The notes below the pieces were generated by a model. The model made no database searches. It worked only from the letters and a program-made list of their open reading frames with translations, and had not been told where the DNA came from. DNA of 33,624 nt, from contig CALIJE010000118.1 in assembly GCA_938017825.1 (NCBI GenBank), positions 1 to 33,624 on the forward strand, given 5' to 3'. This document shows positions 1 through 6,991 of this stretch, piece after piece. The position numbers and the translations under genes are program-made. This DNA comes from an uncultured Flavobacteriaceae bacterium (lineage in GTDB: Bacteria; Bacteroidota; Bacteroidia; Flavobacteriales; Flavobacteriaceae). How positions within the stretch are numbered: the first letter of the stretch is position 1; the number at the start of each line of letters is the position of its first letter.

Positions 1-35
1 AGAATTCCGATCAACAAATAACTTACTGTACGCAT
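1..35 (-). CDS. Start of a second YeeE/YedE-type half transporter (partial)
   Basis: Only the first codons are in the window. On the minus strand an ATG at 35-33 opens MRTVSYLLIGI and runs off the left edge without a stop. It begins 2 bases after the stop of the YeeE/YedE gene (stop at 40-38). In Bacteroidota the small YeeE/YedE transporter is commonly encoded as two adjacent short genes, and the second often starts with a similar hydrophobic stretch. From position, spacing and the hydrophobic N-terminus I infer it is the partner half-transporter (PmpB-like, DUF6691). Eleven codons cannot prove this. Confidence 0.5.
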   Translation of the reverse strand, partial: MRTVSYLLIGI

Positions 36-37
36 AG

Positions 38-595
38 CTAAAAAATTAAAGGAAAAATAAAATGCACCATCGCAAGACCGCCTGCAAAAAAACCGATGAC
101 CGCAATCAGCGACGGAAGCTGTAAATTGCTTAAACCCGAAATCGCATGGCCAGAGGTACAACCGCCCGCGTAACGGGCGCCGAAACCCACAAGGAGGCCA
201 CCAATACCCAAAATCCCTAGGCTCTTTAAATCGATGAATGCCGTATTGGCAAATAGCTCCGTAGGCATATAGGCATTCCCGGCACTTTCAAAACCAAGAG
301 TCTTCAGCTTCGAAATTGTTGTCTCACTTATTGCCACAGCCGAGTCAGCACTCAAATAATTCGCAGCAATATATCCTCCAATAATGGCTCCCACCACGAC
401 CGTTAGGTTCCATTTTTGTGACTTCCAATCGAACTTAAAAAAGTCAGATGCGTTGTCGGCGCCACAAATGGTACAGAGGGTTCGGAGGTTCGAAGACATT
501 CCAAAATTTTTCCCGACCATGATCAGCAAAAACATGATCAGGGCAATCATAGGGCCCGAAACATACCAAGGCCAAGGTTCAAAAATCCAGTTCAT
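38..595 (-). CDS. YeeE/YedE family sulfur-compound transporter, half-size
   Basis: A 185-residue inner-membrane protein of the YeeE/YedE (DUF395, sulf_transp) family, which imports thiosulfate or other sulfur compounds. Hydrophobic segments lie near residues 11-30, 63-82, 125-143 and 160-182. The family signature GGCTSGH is at 144-150 with Cys146, the kind of conserved Cys thought to pass the sulfur species through the pore. A C-x-x-C pair (Cys41, Cys44) sits in the first loop. Full-length YeeE is about twice this size, so the partner starting at base 35 probably supplies the other half. It is divergent from the sulfite oxidase operon at 719, which suggests a shared sulfur role. ATG at 595. 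The family is confident; the substrate is inferred. Confidence 0.85.
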   Translation of the reverse strand: MNWIFEPWPWYVSGPMIALIMFLLIMVGKNFGMSSNLRTLCTICGADNASDFFKFDWKSQKWNLTVVVGAIIGGYIAANYLSADSAVAISETTISKLKTLGFESAGNAYMPTELFANTAFIDLKSLGILGIGGLLVGFGARYAGGCTSGHAISGLSNLQLPSLIAVIGFFAGGLAMVHFIFPLIF

Positions 596-644
596 AAAAT
601 AGAATTAGTACAAACGAATACGCTTCGCTCAAAATTTTCAGCAA

Positions 645-652
645 CAAAGGTA
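645..652 (-). promoter_or_regulatory. Candidate -7 promoter box for the YeeE/YedE gene
   Basis: The minus strand reads TACCTTTG, matching the Bacteroidota -7 consensus TAnnTTTG, about 50 bases upstream of the ATG at 595. A TTTG lies 15 bases further upstream, closer than the usual spacing, so the -33 element is uncertain. Confidence 0.4.
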
Positions 653-686
653 ACAACTTCATCCGGTCAAAATCATATCTTCAGAA

Positions 687-704
687 TTGTTTAAATTCGA
701 ACAA
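687..704. repeat. Imperfect 18-bp palindrome upstream of the sulfite oxidase gene
   Basis: TTGTTTAAATTCGAACAA has five perfectly paired outer bases and two paired inner bases. It ends 14 bases before the ATG at 719 in the 123-base divergent region. The position fits an operator acting on the sulfur genes, but arms this short can occur by chance in A+T-rich DNA. Confidence 0.25.
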
Positions 705-718
705 ACAGAATTCGCGCA

Positions 719-1939
719 ATGCAAAGAAGAAAATTCATTTCGAAAACAATGCTCGCCAGCCTGGCTTCGGCTATAGGCACGGATATAGTTTACGGAAATA
801 TGCTCCCTGCCCAATACCCTGTGCTGGCCCTTCAAGATCCAGACCCATTTGCACTATTCAGCAAGGATAGCCAGATGGTCTTGCTAAACGACAGGCCCTG
901 GAATATGGAGGCGCAGGCGCACTTGTTAGATGATAAAGTGACCCCGAATAAATATATGTTTATTCGGAACAACGGTATTATCCCTGAAAATATAGATGTG
1001 AATTCGTGGACCTTGAAATTCGACGGTGAGTCGGTTCGTCAAGAAAAAACCTATACCCTGGCCGAGTTAAAATCAAAATTTCCCCAGCACACCTATCAAC
1101 TTACCTTGGAATGTGGTGGTAACGGTCGTAGCGAATTTGACCCCCCTGCCAAAGGAAATCAATGGACAATCGGTGCAGTTGGTTGCGCAAGATGGACGGG
1201 CATTCGACTAAAAGATATACTTGAAGATGTAGGCGTCAAAAACGATGCGGTCTATATCGGATACCATGCCGCTGATACCCACCTCAGTGGGGACCCCACA
1301 AAAGAACCCATTTCACGTGGTGTTCCTATGGCAAAAGCATTGCAAGATGAAACACTGATCGCCTTTCAAATGAACGGCAAGGACATTCCCTTGGCCCACG
1401 GCTATCCCCTGCGTCTCATTGCAGGAGGTTGGCCAGCCTCTGCTTCTGGTAAATGGTTGAATGGCATTAGTGTTCGAAATAAAGTGCATGATGGCACCAA
1501 AATGACAGGTACAGCCTATCGCGTTCCTTGCGAACCTGTTGCGCCAGGAGAAAAAGTCAAGGACGAGGATATGTGCATAATCGAATCGATGCCGGTAAAA
1601 TCCTTGATCACCTATCCCAAGAGCGGAGCTACGCTCAAAAGTGTCGCATCCTTGCAAATTCGTGGGCACGCTTGGGCAGGTGAACTAGAGGTTTCAAAGA
1701 TGGAATACTCCATCGATTTTGGAAGTACATGGCAAGCTTGTTCTTTAGAAAAGCCTACCAATCGCTTGGCTTGGCAACATTTTAATGCGACAATCAATTT
1801 TCCCAAAAAGGGATATTACGAGATATGGGCACGCGCTACCGATAGTCAAAAAATGGCTCAGCCAATGCTGCTGCCGGGGTGGAATCCCAAAGGCTATCTG
1901 AATAATGCCTGTCATCGTATTGCCATAAAAATAACCTAA
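719..1939 (+). CDS. Molybdopterin-dependent sulfite oxidase/dehydrogenase catalytic subunit
   Basis: A 406-residue sulfite oxidase-family enzyme (SorA/SoxC-like) that oxidises sulfite to sulfate outside the cytoplasm using a Mo cofactor. The N-terminus MQRRKFISKT carries a twin-arginine (RRxFI) motif before a weakly hydrophobic stretch, as expected for Tat export of a folded Mo enzyme. The Mo-binding domain spans about 75-265. It includes TLECGGNGRS with the expected Mo-ligand Cys132, followed by GAVGCARWTG. A C-terminal Mo-co dimerisation domain (about 290-403) ends the protein. The TAA stop shares its last A with the ATG of the cytochrome c gene (TAATG), so the two are translationally coupled, which fits a SorAB-type dehydrogenase. 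Sulfite as substrate is inferred from the family; related enzymes can act on sulfoxides (MsrP/YedY) or as SoxC. Confidence 0.88.
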   Translation: MQRRKFISKTMLASLASAIGTDIVYGNMLPAQYPVLALQDPDPFALFSKDSQMVLLNDRPWNMEAQAHLLDDKVTPNKYMFIRNNGIIPENIDVNSWTLKFDGESVRQEKTYTLAELKSKFPQHTYQLTLECGGNGRSEFDPPAKGNQWTIGAVGCARWTGIRLKDILEDVGVKNDAVYIGYHAADTHLSGDPTKEPISRGVPMAKALQDETLIAFQMNGKDIPLAHGYPLRLIAGGWPASASGKWLNGISVRNKVHDGTKMTGTAYRVPCEPVAPGEKVKDEDMCIIESMPVKSLITYPKSGATLKSVASLQIRGHAWAGELEVSKMEYSIDFGSTWQACSLEKPTNRLAWQHFNATINFPKKGYYEIWARATDSQKMAQPMLLPGWNPKGYLNNACHRIAIKIT

Positions 1940-2424
1940 TGAAAGGTCTAGAACAATATAAGGAGAGTGCGGCACAAATACGTAAGTTGATGACTAGTGT
2001 ACTCATCATTTTTATGTTGGCCGTAACCGTTTTGGTCTATTTACTCATCGACCCGACCTTGACCGCTTTTTCATCTGAAACTACTGATGGGGACTATGAG
2101 ACCACATCTGATATTACCGATGAGGATTACGATAAAATAGAAGATGGTATTCACCTGCGTACCGGTTTTGTGGAAGGCGACGGACTCATGCTGGTGGTAA
2201 ATAATTGTACCAACTGCCATTCCGCAAAATTGGTCACCCAGAACCGAATGTCGAAAGAGCGATGGACAGCTACGATTCGCTGGATGCAAGAAACCCAAAA
2301 CCTGTGGGACCTTGGCGGCAATGAAGAACCGATTATCAATTATCTGGCTACCCATTACGCCCCGACCCAAAAAGGGCGCAGACAAAATCTGAGCAACTTC
2401 GAATGGTATGACCTGGAAGAATAG
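1939..2424 (+). CDS. Membrane-anchored monohaem cytochrome c, SorB-like
   Basis: A 161-residue protein with one uncleaved transmembrane helix (about 18-38), then an acidic linker (Glu/Asp/Thr-rich, 46-70) and a small c-type cytochrome domain. The haem site is CTNCH at 90-94; Met104 or Met116 could be the sixth ligand. It starts on the last base of the sulfite oxidase stop codon and overlaps the next gene by 17 bases. The probable role is accepting electrons from the sulfite oxidase and passing them to the respiratory chain on the periplasmic face. The acidic linker may let the haem domain reach the Mo enzyme. Haem attachment is directly supported; partnership is inferred from coupling. Confidence 0.82.
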   Translation: MKGLEQYKESAAQIRKLMTSVLIIFMLAVTVLVYLLIDPTLTAFSSETTDGDYETTSDITDEDYDKIEDGIHLRTGFVEGDGLMLVVNNCTNCHSAKLVTQNRMSKERWTATIRWMQETQNLWDLGGNEEPIINYLATHYAPTQKGRRQNLSNFEWYDLEE

Positions 2425-3346
2425 TGCATATTTACTTCTGCTGTTCTGCTTCTTTTCCTGTAAAAACGAAAAGGATAAAACTCCCCTAATTTCTTTTGGT
2501 GAAAGCGATTTGATAACGGTCGCACAGCTCCTTGAACACAAGGCGTCGCCACAGCTAAAAATCATCGATTTTAGAAAGAAGACCAACTATCTAGAAGGCC
2601 ACATCCCAAATGCTATTCAAATTTGGCGCAGCGATATAGAGGATACGTCTTTCCCTTACAAGGGCATGATGGCATCCAGAACACAGATAGAACAACTGTT
2701 CTCAAAACTAGGAATCAAATCTAGGGATACCCTAGTAATCTACGACGACATGGCATCCTGCGATGCGGCCCGATTGTGGTGGGTTTTAAAATGTTATGGT
2801 TTTGACCAAGTAACCCTTCTCGATGGAGGTATCAAGGCTTGGCTAGCTGCCAATGAACCTCTATCAAAAACCCATCCAAATTACGAAAAGACCGCGTTCA
2901 AACTGCCGCTTACTAGAGGCCTGAAATACCATATCGACAGGCAAAATCTTAGCAATTTGCTTAAAGATAGTTTGCCTGTTTTTGTTTTAGACACCAGAAC
3001 TTCAGATGAATATTCAGGGAAAAGACAAAAGCCTGGGGCTACAAAAGGGGGGCGTATTCCGAATAGTGAATTGTTCGACTGGTCTCAGGCAGTTGATTTA
3101 AACGGCTCACAAAAATTCAAATCCATCCCCGAATTAAAGACCCTTTACGGGAAGTTAAATATTCAAGAAGATGCGAACATCATTACCTATTGCCATAGCG
3201 GGGTGCGATCCGCCCATACCACTTTTGTATTGACCGAATTATTAGGATATGAAAATGTGAGGAATTATGACGGTTCTTGGTCTGAATGGAGCCATTTCGA
3301 TGAGATGCCTTTTGAAAAAGACAGTATTACCGTAATTTTACACTAG
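2408..3346 (+). CDS. Lipoprotein sulfurtransferase with two rhodanese domains
   Basis: A 312-residue protein with a lipoprotein signal peptide (hydrophobic 7-17, then FFSC with Cys18 as lipid site) and two rhodanese modules, about 30-150 and 160-305, the layout of thiosulfate and 3-mercaptopyruvate sulfurtransferases. The second module carries the active-site loop CHSGVRS with Cys262 as the persulfide-forming residue; the first is the inactive copy, as usual. The active loop differs from both classic forms (CRKGVT, CGSGVT), so donor preference is open. The gene overlaps the cytochrome c by 17 bases. An envelope-anchored sulfurtransferase beside a sulfite oxidase suggests it releases sulfite or persulfide sulfur that is then oxidised on site. 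Confidence 0.87.
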   Translation: MTWKNSAYLLLLFCFFSCKNEKDKTPLISFGESDLITVAQLLEHKASPQLKIIDFRKKTNYLEGHIPNAIQIWRSDIEDTSFPYKGMMASRTQIEQLFSKLGIKSRDTLVIYDDMASCDAARLWWVLKCYGFDQVTLLDGGIKAWLAANEPLSKTHPNYEKTAFKLPLTRGLKYHIDRQNLSNLLKDSLPVFVLDTRTSDEYSGKRQKPGATKGGRIPNSELFDWSQAVDLNGSQKFKSIPELKTLYGKLNIQEDANIITYCHSGVRSAHTTFVLTELLGYENVRNYDGSWSEWSHFDEMPFEKDSITVILH

Positions 3347-3348
3347 TT

Positions 3349-4227
3349 ATGGAAAAGTATCTGGATGCTTTTGTGAATGCCTTTAACGGTTCGGTCAGCT
3401 GGACATGGAAATCGATTCTCTTCGAAGTGCCATGGTACACCAACTATTTTTGGGGACTTATTGCCATTTCGCTTTTGGTATGGCTGCTCGAAATCGTTTT
3501 TCCATGGCGCAAGGAACAAGCGATCTTTCGCAAAGACTTTTGGTTGGATGGTTTTTATATGTTCTTTAATTTCTTCCTGTTTTCTATCGCCATTAGCGGG
3601 GTTTATAAAATCTTACAGCTGTTCTTTGAGGATATTGGTATTACCGCAAAAAGCCTTGCCATTGTAGATCCAAGTGGTTGGCCCATGTGGGTTCAGCTCC
3701 TTGTATTTTTTGTCGTACTCGATTTTGTTCAGTGGTTTACACACATTATGTTACACAAGTTTCCGGTACTTTGGCAATTTCACAAAGTACACCATAGCGT
3801 CAAAGAAATGGGTTTTGCGGCCCATCTGCGGTACCATTGGATGGAGAACATATTCTACAAGCCACTAAAAACTTTCGGGGTGATGATCTTGGGGGGGTTT
3901 GAACCAGAACAGGCCTATATCGTACACTTTATAGCCATTGCCATAGGCCATTTGAACCATGCCAACATTAAACTTAGCTGGGGGCCGTTAAAATACCTTA
4001 TCAATAACCCGGTGATGCATTTATACCATCATTCGTATGTGCTGCCAGAAGGCCGATACGGCGTCAACTTTGGTATTAGTTTGAGCCTCTGGGACTACAT
4101 TTTCAAGACGAATTATATCCCTGAAGACAGTGGTACGATTGAAATAGGTTTCCCTGGTGATGAAGCATTGCAGCATGGCTTCTTTAGGCAATTGTTTTAT
4201 GGTTTTGTCAACCGGAAAAGAGAATAG
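3349..4227 (+). CDS. Sterol desaturase/fatty acid hydroxylase superfamily membrane protein
   Basis: A 292-residue membrane protein with helices near 33-52, 67-90 and 113-130 and the di-iron histidine clusters of the sterol desaturase (FA_hydroxylase) family. These are HIMLH at 132-136, HKVHH at 145-149, HLNH at 201-204 and HLYHH at 224-228. Such enzymes use O2 to hydroxylate or desaturate lipids. It starts 2 bases after the rhodanese stop, so it is the last gene of the sulfur operon. Why a lipid-type oxygenase is co-transcribed with sulfite oxidation genes is not obvious. The bacterial members are mostly uncharacterised and the substrate cannot be told from sequence. Confidence 0.8.
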   Translation: MEKYLDAFVNAFNGSVSWTWKSILFEVPWYTNYFWGLIAISLLVWLLEIVFPWRKEQAIFRKDFWLDGFYMFFNFFLFSIAISGVYKILQLFFEDIGITAKSLAIVDPSGWPMWVQLLVFFVVLDFVQWFTHIMLHKFPVLWQFHKVHHSVKEMGFAAHLRYHWMENIFYKPLKTFGVMILGGFEPEQAYIVHFIAIAIGHLNHANIKLSWGPLKYLINNPVMHLYHHSYVLPEGRYGVNFGISLSLWDYIFKTNYIPEDSGTIEIGFPGDEALQHGFFRQLFYGFVNRKRE

Positions 4228-4293
4228 CGGTCCTTTTTTCTTCCCCTCGGTTATCCAGGTAGTGCTAATCGCCGCTTAAATTCACAATCAGCA

Positions 4294-5256
4294 ATGAGGT
4301 CGATCAACGATACCCCACCTATTTCAATACGTAAAAACATCGCGCTTCTAAAGAACGATTTAGACGCCAAGATTCCGGAGAAAAAGCTCGATCAAAATTT
4401 GCTCATAGCGACTTGGAATATACGGGCATTTGGCAATCTAACCCGAAAATGGGATTCAGACGAAACCGATTCCCCCAAACGCGATTTGCATTCGGTGCTC
4501 TGTATTGCGGAAATCATTAAAAAGTTCGATGTGATCGCCCTGCAAGAAGTAAAGGGCAATATTAGGGCCCTTCGTGACACCCTTAAAGTTCTTGGCGCAA
4601 ATTGGTCTTTGATACTTACCGATGTGAATAAGGGCAAGGTGGGCAATGGTGAGCGCATGGCCTATTTGTTCGATACCAGAAGGGTACAGCTATCAGGACT
4701 AGCAGGAGAACTGGTCGTTCCTGAAGAATGGGAAGATGCCATCAACGACGGGGCATTGACCAAACAGTTTGTTCGATCGCCCTATGCCGTAAGCTTTCAA
4801 TCGGGAAACCATACGTTTATCTTGGTTACCTTACATATTTTGTATGGGAAAAGCCCAAAAAGCAGGGTCGAGGAACTGAGGGGAATTGCCAAATGGTTAT
4901 CGAGCTGGGCCAACAGTATGAATGCCTATCACCATGACCTTATTGCTTTGGGGGATTTTAATATCGATGCAAGGGGCGATCTACTAGACCAAACATTCTT
5001 GTCTGAAGGCCTCTATGTTCCGCCAGAACTGCAAAATGAGAAAGTGACACGATCCATATTTAATGAGACCAAATATTATGATCAAATCGCCTGGTTCGAC
5101 GGAGAAGGGAACGGACCGAAACTTTCCATGGAATTTTTGAATGGAGGTAATTACGACTTTGTGCCTACTGCGCTCAAAAATCGAAAATTGAAAAACAAAA
5201 ATCTCTCTTGGCTCATTTCAGATCACTATCCCCTTTGGGCAGAATTTAAAGTCTAA
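4294..5256 (+). CDS. Endonuclease/exonuclease/phosphatase-fold protein
   Basis: A 320-residue protein of the DNase I-like EEP superfamily of Mg2+-dependent phosphodiesterases. Motifs appear in order: TWNIRAFG (40-47), metal-binding Glu85 in LQEVKG, TLHILYG with His181, GDFNID (220-225) and the closing SDHYPLW with Asp310-His311. There is no signal peptide, so it is probably cytoplasmic. The ATG at 4294 is the first in frame and gives about 38 residues before the fold starts. It is followed after 3 bases by a permease gene with which it is probably co-transcribed. Members cleave DNA, RNA or phosphoinositides; the substrate here is unknown. Confidence 0.8.
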   Translation: MRSINDTPPISIRKNIALLKNDLDAKIPEKKLDQNLLIATWNIRAFGNLTRKWDSDETDSPKRDLHSVLCIAEIIKKFDVIALQEVKGNIRALRDTLKVLGANWSLILTDVNKGKVGNGERMAYLFDTRRVQLSGLAGELVVPEEWEDAINDGALTKQFVRSPYAVSFQSGNHTFILVTLHILYGKSPKSRVEELRGIAKWLSSWANSMNAYHHDLIALGDFNIDARGDLLDQTFLSEGLYVPPELQNEKVTRSIFNETKYYDQIAWFDGEGNGPKLSMEFLNGGNYDFVPTALKNRKLKNKNLSWLISDHYPLWAEFKV

Positions 5257-5259
5257 CAA

Positions 5260-6546
5260 TTGAAAACAAACAAAATAGGTTGGAAAACCGCAGCGGCCTT
5301 GGTGATTTCCAGTATGGTCGGTACGGGGGTATTTACCAGTCTGGGCTTTCAATTAGTCGATATCCAAAACACATGGAGCATTGTGCTGCTTTGGGTTTTG
5401 GGAGGGGTTTTTGCTCTCATCGGAGCCTTCACCTATGCCGAATTGGGAACCAATTTCGATGAATCTGGGGGAGACTATATTTTTCTGTCGAAATTAATTC
5501 ACCCTTTGGTCGGGTATGTCTATGCGTGGATCTCTTTAACCGTTGGTTTTACCGCTCCGATCGCTATCTCGGTGATGGCCATGAAGAGTTATCTAAGTCC
5601 GATCAACCCTTCGATATTCAACGACTGGTTCGGAGTTGTAGTCATATTGGTACTGGCCGCCATGCATTCTTTTAGCATCGGTCAAAGCGGAAAATTTCAC
5701 AATATTTCTACGGTAATCAAAGTCGGATTCGTGCTTCTATTGATCGTCTTGGGCTTTTATTATGTTCCAGTACAGGAAGGAGCAATAGATCTAGGTGCTT
5801 CGTGGCGCGAAGAACTCTTTCTTCCCGGTTTTGCGGTTTCCCTGTTATACGTCACCTATGCATACACCGGCTGGAACGCGGCTGCCTATATTGTTGACGA
5901 GATACAGGACGTTCGTCGCAATCTTCCAAAGGCCTTAATCTTGGGAACGGTCTTCGTGACCATTTTGTTCGTACTAATGCAAGTAGTGTTCTTGAAGCAC
6001 GCTACGATCTCACAACTGTCGGGAAAGGTAGAAGTTGCTTTTGTTGCCTTTAAAAACCTGTTTGGCGCACAGGGAGGCAATTGGGTAAGCTATTTTATTG
6101 CGATTCAATTAATCGCCACGATCAGCGGATATATGTGGACCGGTTCGCGTATAACCTATGCAATGTCTAAAGACCATTCTTTATGGAAAAAGCTAGCAGT
6201 AAAAAACAAAAACGGAATCCCAGTAAGAGCCCTTTGGCTACAAGCAATTATTGCTATTGTACTCACCCTGACCGGAACCTTTGAACAGGTTTTGCTTTAC
6301 GCCAGTTTTGTTTTGCAACTAATGGGCACTTTAACGGTAGCCTCTATATTTTGGTTGAAAGGAAGAACAAATGCATACAAAAGCCCTTTAAAGCCATTTT
6401 TACAGATTGCCTTCGTAGTCTTCAGCCTTTGGATTTTAGGCTATATGCTGTTCGAAAGACCTCTAGAAAGTACTATTGGTCTGCTGTTTGTGCTGGCGGG
6501 GATACTCACCTATTTTATGTCAAAAGGGAAAGGACATCAGCACTAA
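5260..6546 (+). CDS. APC-family amino acid permease
   Basis: A 428-residue inner-membrane transporter with about 12 hydrophobic segments. TM1 contains the broken-helix motif SSMVGTGVF (17-25), typical of the amino acid-polyamine-organocation superfamily, where the Gly-rich break binds the backbone of the amino acid substrate. The start codon is TTG at 5260, 3 bases after the preceding stop; the family N-terminus begins right there and no ATG is available nearby, so TTG is well supported. Substrate unknown. It ends just before a 445-base non-coding region. Confidence 0.85.
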   Translation: MKTNKIGWKTAAALVISSMVGTGVFTSLGFQLVDIQNTWSIVLLWVLGGVFALIGAFTYAELGTNFDESGGDYIFLSKLIHPLVGYVYAWISLTVGFTAPIAISVMAMKSYLSPINPSIFNDWFGVVVILVLAAMHSFSIGQSGKFHNISTVIKVGFVLLLIVLGFYYVPVQEGAIDLGASWREELFLPGFAVSLLYVTYAYTGWNAAAYIVDEIQDVRRNLPKALILGTVFVTILFVLMQVVFLKHATISQLSGKVEVAFVAFKNLFGAQGGNWVSYFIAIQLIATISGYMWTGSRITYAMSKDHSLWKKLAVKNKNGIPVRALWLQAIIAIVLTLTGTFEQVLLYASFVLQLMGTLTVASIFWLKGRTNAYKSPLKPFLQIAFVVFSLWILGYMLFERPLESTIGLLFVLAGILTYFMSKGKGHQH

Positions 6547-6821
6547 TTCGCTCGAGATAAATGCAGTAGGATTACGTAGCAACAAAGGCGGTGTTCAATC
6601 AGCTAAAAATGTATGAAATTAAGGTAGAAGCGAAGACGGATATTGTTGGAGTTGCCCAACAAGCCTTCGTCAATGCAGAAGTCAGGCGTATTTAAACAAG
6701 CAGCTGTGAGGCTGGTGATGTGAGTGTGAATGATACGCTAACAATCATCTGTGTATTCTGCCGCACTGTAGTTTTAAAAAAGAATCCTTACCGTCATAAA
6801 ACTCAGTTTTACATACATTAT

Positions 6822-6855
6822 TTTGTTTAAGTAATTATAATTATTCTTAAACAAA
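6822..6855. promoter_or_regulatory. 34-bp palindrome, candidate operator of the photolyase operon
   Basis: TTTGTTTAAG at 6822-6831 is the exact reverse complement of CTTAAACAAA at 6846-6855. The 14-base centre TAATTATAATTATT contains the self-complementary AATTATAATT, so the site is almost symmetrical over its whole length. Long arms and an A+T centre suit a dimeric regulator such as a MerR-type protein. It lies 137 bases upstream of the first photolyase-family start. No regulator gene is in the window, so the binding protein is unknown. It is not a good terminator: there is no G+C stem and no T-run after it. Confidence 0.5.
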
Positions 6856-6873
6856 CATTATCTTTATTTAAAT

Positions 6874-6891
6874 TAGTATCAGAGGATACTA
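6874..6891. repeat. Hairpin abutting a 10-codon frame
   Basis: TAGTATC (6874-6880) and GATACTA (6885-6891) are perfect 7-base arms around AGAG. The right arm runs into the ATG of the 10-codon frame at 6891, so in RNA the hairpin would hide that start codon. It could be a translational switch or a second protein-binding site. Confidence 0.35.
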
Positions 6892-6923
6892 TGTTCGGAA
6901 TATTCAAAAAGAAATCGGAGTAA
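6891..6923 (+). pseudogene. 10-codon frame MFGIFKKKSE: gene relic or leader peptide
   Basis: ATG at 6891 encodes MFGIFKKKSE followed by TAA. From memory, many flavobacterial genomes have a small protein of about 55-60 residues (Lacal_2735-type) that starts almost identically (MFGLFKKKSE). If so, this is a truncated relic: the following 68 bases before the photolyase-family gene are too short for the rest, and no frame continues cleanly. The alternative is a genuine lysine-rich leader peptide, since it sits right behind a hairpin and before the operon. I favour a relic, with low certainty. Confidence 0.35.
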
Positions 6924-6991
6924 GATCTGTTTCGAATGCACTATGTTCTGGGCAGAAAGCCAATTTAGGAAATAAGATAAGCAAGCGTTGA

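Larger units (their letters stand above)
6547..6991. other. 445-base non-coding leader before the photolyase operon
   Basis: No long reading frame is present. The left part (to about 6770) has balanced composition and contains only short frames. One is an open stretch ending in a TAA at about 6697; the frame just beyond spells FKQAAVRLVM before a stop and faintly resembles an IS3-type transposase start, but is too short to call. From about 6770 the DNA becomes strongly A+T-rich. It then holds a 34-bp palindrome (6822-6855), a hairpin (6874-6891) and a 10-codon frame (6891-6923). The composition change may mark the left edge of the photolyase segment. Confidence 0.5.

Noticed and set aside
6609-6730. 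Short frames before the photolyase operon, one spelling FKQAAVRLVM, suggestive of an IS3-type transposase start
   Set aside because: Only about ten residues match a loose pattern, with no terminal repeats, no second frame and no longer remnant nearby. Too weak to call a mobile element.
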